Source: an uncultured SAR116 cluster alpha proteobacterium
GTDB lineage: Bacteria > Pseudomonadota > Alphaproteobacteria > Puniceispirillales > Marisalimonadaceae
Direction of reading: 5' to 3'
Assembly: GCA_902590245.1 (NCBI GenBank)
Contig: CACIWG010000011.1
Span: 1 to 48,990 of the forward strand
DNA length: 48,990 nucleotides
The notes below the pieces were generated by a model that was given only the letters and a program-made list of their open reading frames with translations, was not told the DNA's origin and did no database searches. Shown here piece by piece: positions 37,439 through 46,029 of this stretch (position 1 is the stretch's first letter; the number at the start of each line of letters is the position of its first letter). The translations under genes were made by a program, and so were the position numbers.

Positions 37439-38135
37439 CTTTTGTTTGAAAATTTACTTGAAGACCAGATTCGTTACCATCTAATTTCAGATCATCCCAA
37501 AATTGTAAAGTATTTTTACTTCTATTTGGGTTTATAAAGGTAACATCAGGCAATGAAATTTCAGACAAATCAAAGTTTTGAGTTATTTGAACAAAGTTTT
37601 TGTTGAAAGAATTTTTATCATTAGGGTCAACATTATATGGTAAAAGGGAATGAAAAATATATGTTTTTTGATTACTTAAGTTTCTTCCTCTATAATAATT
37701 ATCCAAACTAAATAGATGATCAATAACGCTGTATTCATTGCCCCCTCTAGCTAATTCAGATTTTATTATTTTGCTATATCTGTTCTTAAAAATAACCATA
37801 TCTTTTTTTGCAACCTGAACACTACAATTAGTGTCAATAAGCTTATCGAGAAAATCTTTTTTTGGACATCCCGGTACACATTGATCAATTTGAATCTTAG
37901 CGTTTTCATTCTTATGAGTGACAATTCTAATCTTATTTCCCGCTTTAAAACTTTGACTAATTTTATTTAATCCATTTAAAAAGGCTCTTTTATCATCCTT
38001 ATTTTGGTAACTTTCACCAAATATATTAATGACTATAGGTTTAGAAGTTTCTTTTTTAAGACAATATTTTTCTGAAGCTAAAACTCCTAAGCTTATTAGG
38101 TTAAAAACAAAAAAAATGGATAATAACCTAAACAA
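37428..38135 (-). CDS. Exported protein, possibly vWA-like, unknown function
   Basis: About 235 residues with a clear signal peptide (MFRLLSIFFVFNLISLGVLA, cleaved before SEKYC) if TTG at 38135 is the start. The open frame continues to 38198, but that would bury the signal inside the upstream gene. The mature part begins with a strand PIVINIFGES, then a helix, a second strand NKIRIVTH, CVPGCPKKDFLD, and ends FWDDLKLDGNESGLQV. This layout recalls secreted von Willebrand A-like proteins that have a C-P-G element and a terminal FW-D motif, though the MIDAS Asp is not kept. It is the last gene of the minus-strand operon. Confidence 0.6.
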   Translation of the reverse strand: MFRLLSIFFVFNLISLGVLASEKYCLKKETSKPIVINIFGESYQNKDDKRAFLNGLNKISQSFKAGNKIRIVTHKNENAKIQIDQCVPGCPKKDFLDKLIDTNCSVQVAKKDMVIFKNRYSKIIKSELARGGNEYSVIDHLFSLDNYYRGRNLSNQKTYIFHSLLPYNVDPNDKNSFNKNFVQITQNFDLSEISLPDVTFINPNRSKNTLQFWDDLKLDGNESGLQVNFQTKVID

Positions 38136-39405
38136 TTTTATAACTATCCTCTCTAAAATATTCTGGGGAAGGTTTTTTTCTATTATTAATATTTGCATTT
38201 CTAAAAATACTTAACTTTTCATTAAAAATTTCATTAACTCTATTATTAAGCTCGGAAATAAGACTATTTAATTCATCTAATTCTTCATCAATTTGACTAA
38301 GATCTTCTTCTGAAATATCTGTTTCTTGTTTGTTTTTTTGATGCAAATCTGCTCTTTTTTTATCAATATTAGCTAACTTATCATCTAATAATTTTCGGAC
38401 TTTAAACAATTCTTTACGGTCTTTGTCATAATTTTTTTGTGCCCTTTCATAGTCAGGGTGAGTATCGTGTCGCACGAAAGCTGCTACAAAACCACAAACA
38501 TAAACAGCAACATTGATAAGCAATAAAAACATACCTTCTGGACCAAGATTAACTTGCATTAGAGCATCTAGAATATTTGGTGATCCAAGTGTTTCATTAA
38601 GCCCCGGTGTGTCTGAGCTAAGAAGTTTATCTGGATCAATGCCAAAACCTTGTTCCTCTTGATTAGTTATAGACACAAATGCTTGTCTCATTTTGGACAA
38701 ATAAAAAATTAAAACAACAACAAGACTATTTAAAACACCCATTGACAAATAAGTATTAGCTTTGGACACAGGCACTTCTTTTGATTGAGTTCTCTTAAAT
38801 GATGAGCCTGTGATATGGGCAAAGAAAACTAACATAGCACCAACACCAGTAGCGACAATAATAGAAATTAATTGACTAGATTCAAAGAAAAGTTCAAAGG
38901 CCAAACTGTTTACGAAAACTTCTGCAAAAGCAAGAAGTATCATAAAAGGCACATAAAATGTTACAAATTGTGTACTTAGAGGTCTCTGGTTAACTTGAAT
39001 TTTAATGGTAGATAAAACTTTGTGTGATTCCCAATACTTACTTTTAGCCTCTTCAAATTTACTACTTTTTTCTCCAAGTGTTTGTTCTGTCTGATCTCTT
39101 TCTAATTGAATGTTTTCTTCAGTTCGTTCTGCAAATTTTGGTAACTGGATATCTAATTTTTTATGTAACTGTGTTTTCTCTTTATTCAGTTTTTCTAATT
39201 GTTTGGATGCATCGTTTTTAAACTTTTTAAATGCTTTAATAAGTTTATTTTTTTCATCTAACTCAAATTGGCAAAGTGATTTAGCTGAGGGTGCAGGCGA
39301 ATTAACTTTTCCCATTTCAAGACCTTTTCTTTCAAGACGACTTCTTTCTTGATCGTCTAGTTTCAAAAGTCTGTCTAAAGACGATTTGGACAATAAACTT
39401 TTCAT
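38128..39405 (-). CDS. Four-transmembrane protein with flanking coiled coils
   Basis: A 425-residue membrane protein I cannot place in a named family. Residues about 45-135 are a charged coiled coil. Hydrophobic segments lie at about 147-170, 178-200, 218-238 and 290-312, and a second coiled coil runs about 320-405. The basic loop 201-217 (FKRTQSKEVPVSK) should be cytoplasmic, and the acidic 240-289 loop periplasmic, placing both coils in the cytoplasm. AFVRHDTHPDYERAQ follows the last segment. It starts 2 bases after the protease gene and overlaps the exported gene after it. A scaffold or sensor joining cytoplasm and periplasm is an inference. Confidence 0.7.
   Translation of the reverse strand: MKSLLSKSSLDRLLKLDDQERSRLERKGLEMGKVNSPAPSAKSLCQFELDEKNKLIKAFKKFKNDASKQLEKLNKEKTQLHKKLDIQLPKFAERTEENIQLERDQTEQTLGEKSSKFEEAKSKYWESHKVLSTIKIQVNQRPLSTQFVTFYVPFMILLAFAEVFVNSLAFELFFESSQLISIIVATGVGAMLVFFAHITGSSFKRTQSKEVPVSKANTYLSMGVLNSLVVVLIFYLSKMRQAFVSITNQEEQGFGIDPDKLLSSDTPGLNETLGSPNILDALMQVNLGPEGMFLLLINVAVYVCGFVAAFVRHDTHPDYERAQKNYDKDRKELFKVRKLLDDKLANIDKKRADLHQKNKQETDISEEDLSQIDEELDELNSLISELNNRVNEIFNEKLSIFRNANINNRKKPSPEYFREDSYKIV
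38147..38154 (-). promoter_or_regulatory. Ribosome-binding site deciding the TTG start of the exported vWA-like gene
   Basis: AGAGAGGA lies within the last codons of the four-transmembrane protein gene, 11 bases before the TTG at 38135. The spacing is slightly long, but the resulting protein begins exactly with a signal peptide. Confidence 0.5.
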
Positions 39406-39407
39406 AA

Positions 39408-40592
39408 TTATCTATAACAAGCAATATACGCGACTGTTCGCGTTGCTATTTCTCCAATTTCATCAGAATCATATTTTTCAATTCTTCTTCCTTTTCTTAA
39501 AAATAATATATTAGTATCGTTAATCCATTTTTTCAACATTATAGATGATGACATAACACTATATGTGATATTTTCTGAGAGGTATTTATCTAACTTAATT
39601 TTTTTTAAACTATCTTCCATTTTAAAACCTGAAGTGATTTGTCCTCTAATAAGACCATATTTACCAATCACAGGTCCGCCACTATTCCCACTTGCAATTG
39701 GAATACTGACAATTAATCTATTTGTTTGAAATAATTCTGTGTTTACTAATTCACCACTTGAAAAAGCCAAAGTTGGGTAGGCAAGATTTTTTTTCCTTAC
39801 TAAATTAATAGTAAATGGATATCCAGCAGCATACAAAGTTTCACCAATGATATAATTTTCGTCATCAAAATTTAAATAGAATGGAGTTAAGGCATTTACT
39901 TTAAGAATTGCAACATCTAAACTTTTGTTCGTTTTTAATATCTTGGCTTTCCCAAGCATTTTATTATATAGGACATCGACCTCTATGCATTTTGATATTA
40001 CATGTTCATTTGTTAAAAAATGACCATTCTTTGAGATAGCGAATGCAGAACCATGACCTATTCTTTTTAATTCATTTTTGTAAGGAATTATTTGTTTCCA
40101 CGTATTTTCTACTCTTTTAGTTATAAAAGTTGGTTTCTTTTGAATGTTGCTAGTTTTATTTTTAGAATTTTTCTTTTTAAATAGTTTTTTTTTAGGCTTT
40201 TCAGATATTTTTATATTTTTATTTTTATAATTGTTACATTTGGATTTGAGGTATTCAATTCTTGAGGGCTTAAAATAAAAACTTCCTCTTTCAAAATATT
40301 TAATTTTTAAATACTCTAGAGCACGAGAATTACACATTTTTGCTGCTGTTTCAAACCAAACATATGCTTTATCTTTGTCTAATTTGCCTTTTAAAAAAAT
40401 GAGCGCCATATCGCGAGCTGATTCACTATCACCTTTTTTCACTAAAGCTTCTAATTTTTTAAAAGCTAATTTTTCTTTACCATTTTTATAATTCTTTATT
40501 GCTTCTGCTCTTTTAGATTTAAATGAATCAGCAAAGGATTGAGTAGTTATAAAAACACTCATTACAAACGCAATATTTATTAAGAATTTCAT
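39408..40592 (-). CDS. Exported Sel1-repeat plus trypsin-like serine protease
   Basis: A 394-residue fusion. A signal peptide (ending QSFA) is followed by a short Sel1-like helical region (about 28-120: GDSESARDMALIFLKGKL, AYVWFETAAKMCNSRALEY) and a Lys-rich linker (130-155). The protease domain has His197 (TNEHV), Asp226 (SLDVAILK) and Ser304 (ASGNSGGPV). No PDZ domain follows; about 90 C-terminal residues remain. Sel1 fused to an HtrA-like domain is unusual in comparison with the PDZ-bearing protease at 33098-34354. It is the second gene of the minus-strand operon, 2 bases from the membrane-protein gene. Confidence 0.85.
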   Translation of the reverse strand: MKFLINIAFVMSVFITTQSFADSFKSKRAEAIKNYKNGKEKLAFKKLEALVKKGDSESARDMALIFLKGKLDKDKAYVWFETAAKMCNSRALEYLKIKYFERGSFYFKPSRIEYLKSKCNNYKNKNIKISEKPKKKLFKKKNSKNKTSNIQKKPTFITKRVENTWKQIIPYKNELKRIGHGSAFAISKNGHFLTNEHVISKCIEVDVLYNKMLGKAKILKTNKSLDVAILKVNALTPFYLNFDDENYIIGETLYAAGYPFTINLVRKKNLAYPTLAFSSGELVNTELFQTNRLIVSIPIASGNSGGPVIGKYGLIRGQITSGFKMEDSLKKIKLDKYLSENITYSVMSSSIMLKKWINDTNILFLRKGRRIEKYDSDEIGEIATRTVAYIACYR

Positions 40593-40657
40593 CTATTAAT
40601 AATCTAAAATTTTATGCATTGCTTCAAGTAAATTTTTTCAGAAGTTTTAAAGTTAAT

Positions 40658-41986
40658 TTAGAACATCTGTTCAATTATTTTGCAATTGAGTTTTTTGTTT
40701 TTAGCTTCTTTTACAAATTCTTGTAAAACGCCATCTTTTGTCCAGCTTCCATCTGTGGTTGTTGCCTTGTCGCAAATATGTTCAAAATCAAACTCATTCA
40801 AAAATAATTTAGTCCCACAATTAATATTATTTTCTTTAGCAACTTGAACAGCAGCAAGGTTTTTATAACTATCAAAATTCCAAAATTTTTGATTGTTTTT
40901 TTCGTAGGTAGCTAATTTACAAATTTCTTCATATGGCACCCGGTAAAGTGGATCCATAAATGCGTCTAAATTAATGTTTACCTCTTTAAGAAAGTCTAAT
41001 TCGTACCGATGATGAAAATCTTCTTGGAGTTCGAAATCAGATACTGGAAAGTCATAGGAAATTTGTCTTGCAGCTCTTTTCAATAAAAGTGTCGTATAAT
41101 CATTTCTTTTAAATTGTTGACTTAAAGGATAATAACCTTTTTGAAGAATATCAATTCCAACAACAATAATAAAACGTCTAAGTAATTCAATTTGACCTTG
41201 ATCAAGTTCTATGGCCCACCTTTGTGGATATCTATCTTGAAGATCCCATTGTGTAAACATTTTTGCTAAAACTTCAATTTCTCGGTTACTGAAAAAACTA
41301 TCTTCAAATCCTATATCCATAAATTTTTTTTGATAATGCAGGGAGAGTATATTGGGATGAGATTTACCTTTCAAATCCTTTACAGATATCGGAACATCCA
41401 AATAAACAGGTGAAAAATTAGGAGGTCCAAAGAAGTTCGCAGTTTCGCTTTTAATTTGATATTGTACAGAACCATCTTTGTTCCTAATAAATAAAGGATA
41501 AGTACAAGCACTAGACTTTTCTGAATAATATTCTCCAGTCTCAGTATCAAAAATGTGAACTGTCGAGGTCCCCCAGCCTGTAGCGCCCCACCTTGATGTA
41601 TATACTCCTATTGCTGTTGGTTTATTATTAAAGAAAGAAAATGTGTTAGTCTCTTTTTTATAAGAGTATATCGTTTTACCTATCTTAAGGTCTGGGCTAC
41701 CATCAATACAAAAATGTGGAATTTTATTTTCTGGAAAATCATTAATTATGTGATAGGTAAATATACTGGTTCTGTCATCACTGGTAATAATTTGTTTATC
41801 AGTCCCAAATCTTAAAAATCCTTGATCTCGAAACTTGTATAGTTCTGTGCACTTACCATCGCATTCTAAAAAGAATTTACCAATTTTTAACTTCGTTATT
41901 TGATTAGTAGCACTAGCTGATTGAACAACTAATGATACGAGGAGTTTTATGCATAAAATAAAAATGATGGAGGATTGTCGTTTCAT
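40658..41986 (-). CDS. Exported Cys-containing protein of unknown function
   Basis: I do not recognise the 442-residue protein. A signal peptide (ending SASA) is followed by a beta-rich half with aromatic strands (KFFLECDGKCTELYKF, TSRWGATGWGTSTVHIFDT), then a helical half (about 230-340) and a short Cys-rich end. Cysteine pairs such as CDGKC point to disulphides and the periplasm. It is the first gene of the operon that continues with the Sel1-protease, the four-transmembrane protein and the vWA-like protein, with 65 bases before the next gene. It begins about 130 bases downstream of the tRNA-Gly 3' end. Confidence 0.65.
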   Translation of the reverse strand: MKRQSSIIFILCIKLLVSLVVQSASATNQITKLKIGKFFLECDGKCTELYKFRDQGFLRFGTDKQIITSDDRTSIFTYHIINDFPENKIPHFCIDGSPDLKIGKTIYSYKKETNTFSFFNNKPTAIGVYTSRWGATGWGTSTVHIFDTETGEYYSEKSSACTYPLFIRNKDGSVQYQIKSETANFFGPPNFSPVYLDVPISVKDLKGKSHPNILSLHYQKKFMDIGFEDSFFSNREIEVLAKMFTQWDLQDRYPQRWAIELDQGQIELLRRFIIVVGIDILQKGYYPLSQQFKRNDYTTLLLKRAARQISYDFPVSDFELQEDFHHRYELDFLKEVNINLDAFMDPLYRVPYEEICKLATYEKNNQKFWNFDSYKNLAAVQVAKENNINCGTKLFLNEFDFEHICDKATTTDGSWTKDGVLQEFVKEAKNKKLNCKIIEQMF

Positions 41987-42118
41987 GATATCATTATTTT
42001 TATAATTGTGATGAGATTTGGAATGGAATAAGGTAATATTGAGGCAATTATATTATGAAATCTTTATTTGAGAGTTTATTTACTACCAAAGATTTGAGAG
42101 AACTTGTCGAATACAAAT

Positions 42119-42193
42119 TGGAGCGGGCGAAGGGATTTGAACCCTCGACCCCAACCTTGGCAAGGTTGTGCTCTACCCCTGAGCTACGCCCGC
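42119..42193 (-). tRNA. tRNA-Gly (anticodon GCC), CCA encoded
   Basis: Cloverleaf on the minus strand: acceptor GCGGGCG pairs with CGCCCGC, discriminator T, and encoded CCA. The anticodon arm CAACC-TTGCCAA-GGTTG gives anticodon GCC (reads GGC and GGU, Gly), and the T arm has GGTTCAAATCC. Its 3' end faces the accessory genes at 33-42 kb, the usual side for integrated elements, but no second copy of the tRNA 3' end was found in the window. Confidence 0.97.
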
Positions 42194-42202
42194 TTGATTA
42201 TT

Positions 42203-42231
42203 CTTATAATTATTAAAATAAAACTAAGCAA
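42203..42231 (-). promoter_or_regulatory. Promoter of tRNA-Gly
   Basis: On the minus strand TTGCTT (42226-42231) and TATAAG (42203-42208) are 17 bases apart, a sigma-70-like arrangement. The expected transcription start falls a few bases before the mature tRNA 5' end at 42193. It occupies the short gap after the DegT-type gene. Confidence 0.65.
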
Positions 42232-42239
42232 GCTATTAT

Positions 42240-43382
42240 TTAAATTAAGTTTCTAATAATTTTGTCCACAGTATTTGATATAAAGTCAACATTTTTTTGA
42301 GATAAATAAGGATGCATTGGTAGAGAAATTACTGAGTTTGACAATTTCATTGTATTATCTAAATTACCAGGTGAAAGAGGAAAATTTTTATATGGAGACT
42401 GGCAATGTATAGGTATAGGATAATATATAGCCGTTGGTATATTTTTTTCTCTCATTAAGCTTTGAAATTTTTGTCTATCGCAAAATGGTGGAAGCTTTAT
42501 CGTAAATTGAGCCCAACTACTATTTGTATTTTCTAGAATTTTAGGTAACTCTATATTTGTATTTAACGTTTGAAATCTTTCAATATATTGTTTTGCTATT
42601 TCGTCTCTTTTTAAAAGTTCAGAATTAAAAATTGTCAGTTTTTCAAGAAGAATTGCGGCTTGTATAGTGTCCATTCTTCCATTCATCCCAATTCTGTCAT
42701 ATTCATATTTATTATTTCCCATTCCATGCAAATGAGAAGAGTATGCAATTTTATACAAATCTTCTTCATTCGTAAATAATGCTCCTCCATCACCATAACA
42801 TCCTAAGGGCTTTGCAGGGAAAAATGAAGTTGCAGAAATTTTGCATAAATTTCCAGATATTTTATCTTTATATTTTGCACCAAATGATTGAGCTGCATCA
42901 TCAAAAACCCATAAATTATTAAGAGTTGCTATTTCTTTTATTCTGTCCATATCACTAGGTTGACCAAATAAACCAACTGTAATAATACCTTTTAAATTAA
43001 TCCCTATTTTTTTTGCTTTGTTTATGGAGTTAATAATACTTTCATCACATATGTTATAAGTATCTAATTTTACATCTGAAAAAAAGGGGACTCCCCCTAA
43101 CATGCATACTGCTTCTGCTGTTGAAGCAAATGTAAAAGATGGAACTATTACCCCTTCGTTTGGCCTTAACCCAAGAGCAATCAGCCCTAACACAAGGGCA
43201 TCTGTTCCACTGGAGCAACACAAAACAAACTTAGATTGAGAAAATAAAGATAATTCGTTTTCAAGCTCATTTATCTCTGGACCTTGGATGTATTGTCCGT
43301 GATTTAATACTTTAGCAATTCTTTTGTCTACATTTTTTCTTATTAATTTTTGTTGTTCTTTTAGGTCAATAAAATCCATCAT
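42240..43382 (-). CDS. DegT/DnrJ/EryC1 family PLP aminotransferase
   Basis: Sugar aminotransferase of about 380 residues that adds an amino group to a keto-sugar nucleotide, as in O-antigen or surface-glycan synthesis. Landmarks: QYIQGPEINELENELSLFSQSK near the N-terminus, CCSSGTDALVLGL, GVIVPSFTFASTAEAV, VFDDAAQSFGAKYK and the PLP lysine in SFFPAKPLGCYGDGGA, then RMDTIQAAILLEKL. The start follows the Gfo/Idh/MocA gene by 1 base, so the two form an operon, a dehydrogenase-aminotransferase pair typical of dideoxy- or amino-sugar pathways. The exact sugar cannot be read. Confidence 0.93.
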   Translation of the reverse strand: MMDFIDLKEQQKLIRKNVDKRIAKVLNHGQYIQGPEINELENELSLFSQSKFVLCCSSGTDALVLGLIALGLRPNEGVIVPSFTFASTAEAVCMLGGVPFFSDVKLDTYNICDESIINSINKAKKIGINLKGIITVGLFGQPSDMDRIKEIATLNNLWVFDDAAQSFGAKYKDKISGNLCKISATSFFPAKPLGCYGDGGALFTNEEDLYKIAYSSHLHGMGNNKYEYDRIGMNGRMDTIQAAILLEKLTIFNSELLKRDEIAKQYIERFQTLNTNIELPKILENTNSSWAQFTIKLPPFCDRQKFQSLMREKNIPTAIYYPIPIHCQSPYKNFPLSPGNLDNTMKLSNSVISLPMHPYLSQKNVDFISNTVDKIIRNLI

Positions 43383-43383
43383 A

Positions 43384-44346
43384 TTAAAAATATTTCTCTT
43401 TTAATTTTTCTTCTATCATACTTAAAACAATTTGAACATTCACAGCTTCTTCAATGTCGGTTGTTGGGTTTTCTTTATTTGCAACACAATTTAAAAAAGC
43501 TTCAATTTCTTGTCTAAGAGGTTCATGCTTTGTAACATTAATAGAAGTCAGTGGTTTTTGAGTAATTTTTTTATCAAAATTAATTGAGCTAGGGTTGAAG
43601 ATTAGTTTTTCTGGCCAATCTTTCAAATCGTCAAAAATTAGACTACCATTTGACCCAAACACACTAAACCTATGTTCTTTGTAGGGGCTAATCCAGTCTG
43701 AATTGAGAATTGCTATAATATCTTTTTCAAAATAAAGTATAACATTTATATAATCAGCTATTTTTTTAGAGTATTTGAAAACAGCATTAATCTCAACTTC
43801 TTTAGGTAAATTTTTTGTTATTGATAAAATCATTGAAATGTCATGAGAAGTTAAATCATATAAAACAGATTCATTATCTCTAATAGCTCCAAAGTTTAAC
43901 CTGTTAGATTTAATTATCTTTAGTTTTCCAATTTTACCTAATTGAAGATTTTTTTTTAATTCATTAAATGCATTATGATATTGTAGTAAGTGTCCAACAA
44001 AGACAATTTTGTTTACCTTGCGAGCAATTCTTTTAATTTCATAAGATTCACCTAAAGATAAACATAATGGTTTTTCAACAAAAACATTTTTATTATTTAA
44101 CAGTGACCTTATAACATAATCTTTGTGAGTTGATGCTGGAGATGCAATAAATATACTATCTATATCTTTTGACAAAATTATGTCATCGGGGCTTTTAGCA
44201 ATTTTAGTTTTATTATTAACAGATTTTAACAAAATTTGTGAACTATTGTCATAGACTTTTTCTATAACATTAAATGTTTCTAGGTTACGGTAAATATTTT
44301 TACCCCATTGTCCCAAACCTATTTGACCGACTTTAAAATTATACAT
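43384..44346 (-). CDS. Gfo/Idh/MocA family NAD(P) oxidoreductase
   Basis: Dehydrogenase of the glucose-fructose oxidoreductase type. KVGQIGLGQWGKNIYRNLE is the dinucleotide-binding motif, ASPASTHKDYVIRSLLNNKNVFVEKPL contains the EKP signature, and YDLTSHDISMIL carries a typical Asp-His pair. I chose ATG at 44346 over TTG at 44367 because it places the Rossmann motif a few residues from the N-terminus as usual. It is paired with the DegT-type aminotransferase and probably oxidises the sugar that is then aminated. Confidence 0.92.
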   Translation of the reverse strand: MYNFKVGQIGLGQWGKNIYRNLETFNVIEKVYDNSSQILLKSVNNKTKIAKSPDDIILSKDIDSIFIASPASTHKDYVIRSLLNNKNVFVEKPLCLSLGESYEIKRIARKVNKIVFVGHLLQYHNAFNELKKNLQLGKIGKLKIIKSNRLNFGAIRDNESVLYDLTSHDISMILSITKNLPKEVEINAVFKYSKKIADYINVILYFEKDIIAILNSDWISPYKEHRFSVFGSNGSLIFDDLKDWPEKLIFNPSSINFDKKITQKPLTSINVTKHEPLRQEIEAFLNCVANKENPTTDIEEAVNVQIVLSMIEEKLKEKYF

Positions 44347-44490
44347 ATTTAAATAAATACACCTCAAAGCTTAATAGCGTCAATAGTAGTCTTTTGTAAC
44401 AATTTATGAATATTTACTATTGATTTATTTTTTTGACTAAGCATATGATCATAATAAGAAAAATAAAATCAAGCTAAAAGAAAATTAGAT

Positions 44491-45369
44491 ATGACTGACC
44501 ATATTTTAGATGTGACTAGTAAAAATTTTGTTGAAAAAGTCATTAAAGGTTCTCAAAACTCTCCAGTTATTGTGGACTTTTGGGCGCCATGGTGTTCACC
44601 TTGTAAACAACTAACACCAATATTAGAAAATGCAGTTAATAGTTTTTCCGATAAAGTAATATTAGCTAAAATTAACATAGATGAGAATCAATCAATTGCT
44701 GCTCAAATGCAAATTCAATCAATTCCAGTAGTTTATGCTTTTTTTAACGGTGAAGTTGTTGATGGTTTTCAAGGAAATATTCCTGAAAGTCAAATTATAG
44801 AGTTTGTTAAGAAGATATCTGAACTTACTGGCCCTAACCCTGAGATAAAACAAAAATTAGAAAATTTGGAGTCATTTATTATTGATTCAAATTGGGTTAA
44901 AGCATTAGAAGAAGTTAATTTAATTTTAGATATAGATCAAAATAACGTAGATGCATGTTATGGTAAAATTCTTTCTTTGATTGGGCTCAATAAATTTGAT
45001 GAAGCTAGAGAATTTATGTCCATATTACCTGAAGAAATTTTGAAAGATAAAAAAATTGAAGAGCTTTCTTCGAAAATTGAAATCACTGAAAAATCAGTTT
45101 ACGCAAGCAAGAACTTTGATGATTTAAAAAAATCTCTTGAGGATAACCCTAATAACATTCAATCTTACATAGATTTGTCTGATGCATTTTTTGGCATTGG
45201 AAAAATTTCAGATTGTTACTCTACCTTGATCAAGGCAGTTAAAATGGACCCAGAATGGAATAATCAAGAGGCAAGAAAAAAATTGTTATCCTTTATAAGC
45301 AACCATGACTTAAATTCTGAAGAAGCAAGAAAAGCTAGAAGACAATTATCATCAATTTTATTTAATTAA
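44491..45369 (+). CDS. CnoX/YbbN-like thioredoxin with TPR tail
   Basis: Thioredoxin-fold holdase of about 292 residues. Active-site motif WCSPC (Cys35 and Cys38) is intact, unlike the SXXC of some E. coli relatives, so it could be redox-active. The thioredoxin domain spans about 1-110. The C-terminal about 120-290 has TPR-like repeats (GKILSLIGLNKFDEAREF, SYIDLSDAFFGIGKISDCY), the layout of CnoX/YbbN, which hands substrates to GroEL. It is the first gene of a plus-strand set with a LON-N protein and a Trm112-like protein, an order common in alphaproteobacteria. Confidence 0.92.
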   Translation: MTDHILDVTSKNFVEKVIKGSQNSPVIVDFWAPWCSPCKQLTPILENAVNSFSDKVILAKINIDENQSIAAQMQIQSIPVVYAFFNGEVVDGFQGNIPESQIIEFVKKISELTGPNPEIKQKLENLESFIIDSNWVKALEEVNLILDIDQNNVDACYGKILSLIGLNKFDEAREFMSILPEEILKDKKIEELSSKIEITEKSVYASKNFDDLKKSLEDNPNNIQSYIDLSDAFFGIGKISDCYSTLIKAVKMDPEWNNQEARKKLLSFISNHDLNSEEARKARRQLSSILFN

Positions 45370-45378
45370 AATTAACAA

Positions 45379-46029
45379 ATGAAAAATAGTAATTTTGAAA
45401 TTCCCATTTTCCCACTTAATGGTGTCATTATTTTGCCAGGATCATTACTTCCATTAAATATTTTTGAGAAAAGGTATTTGAATATGGTTGAAGATAGTTT
45501 GAAAACTAACTCAAGATTGATAGGTATAGTGCAACCTATAATGAAAAAACAAAATAAAGATCCATCTTTTAAAAATATTATTGGTTGTTTTGGAAGAATT
45601 GTTAAATTTGAGGAAACAGAACAAAATACTTATCTAATAACACTTAAGGGTCTTTCTAGGTTCAAGATTATAGAAAGCAATTTGATCAAAAGAGGTTACA
45701 TCAAATCAAACATTTCTACAACAAATTTCCAAAATGATTTAAATCAAATAAGTAATGATAAAAGTTTTAAGTTTGCTGACGATAAGCGCCTAAAAATGAC
45801 TTTAAAAAGTTATTTAAACTCAAAAAAAATCGATTCAAATTGGGATTACATAAATTCTTGCTCAAATTTTAATTTAATTAATCAACTGTCAATGATTTGT
45901 CCATTTTCAGCTCTCGAAAAACAAATGTTACTTGAATCAATTTCGATTGATGAAAGGTACATTTTATTAGTCTCCATTTTACAAAATACGGTAAATCCAA
46001 ATGAAAAACAAAATCAAATCAAACACTAA
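45379..46029 (+). CDS. LON N-terminal substrate-binding domain protein
   Basis: A 216-residue stand-alone LON substrate-binding domain without ATPase or protease parts. [31 protein letters not shown]-type text, split here as [16 protein letters not shown] and [13 protein letters not shown], and [12 protein letters not shown] plus [13 protein letters not shown] are the family core. The C-terminal helices end with [19 protein letters not shown], typical. Its job is unknown, possibly binding unfolded proteins. It follows the CnoX-like gene by 9 bases and overlaps the next gene by 29 nt. Confidence 0.92.
   Translation: MKNSNFEIPIFPLNGVIILPGSLLPLNIFEKRYLNMVEDSLKTNSRLIGIVQPIMKKQNKDPSFKNIIGCFGRIVKFEETEQNTYLITLKGLSRFKIIESNLIKRGYIKSNISTTNFQNDLNQISNDKSFKFADDKRLKMTLKSYLNSKKIDSNWDYINSCSNFNLINQLSMICPFSALEKQMLLESISIDERYILLVSILQNTVNPNEKQNQIKH

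Noticed and set aside
42055-42220. Plus-strand open frame reading through tRNA-Gly (RAKGFEPSTPTL...)
   Set aside because: This is the well-known spurious translation of the antisense strand of a tRNA; no ribosome site or independent support.
33054-42240. Integrated prophage or ICE at tRNA-Gly
   Set aside because: No integrase, transposase, capsid, relaxase or displaced tRNA fragment was found; the block is described only as accessory.
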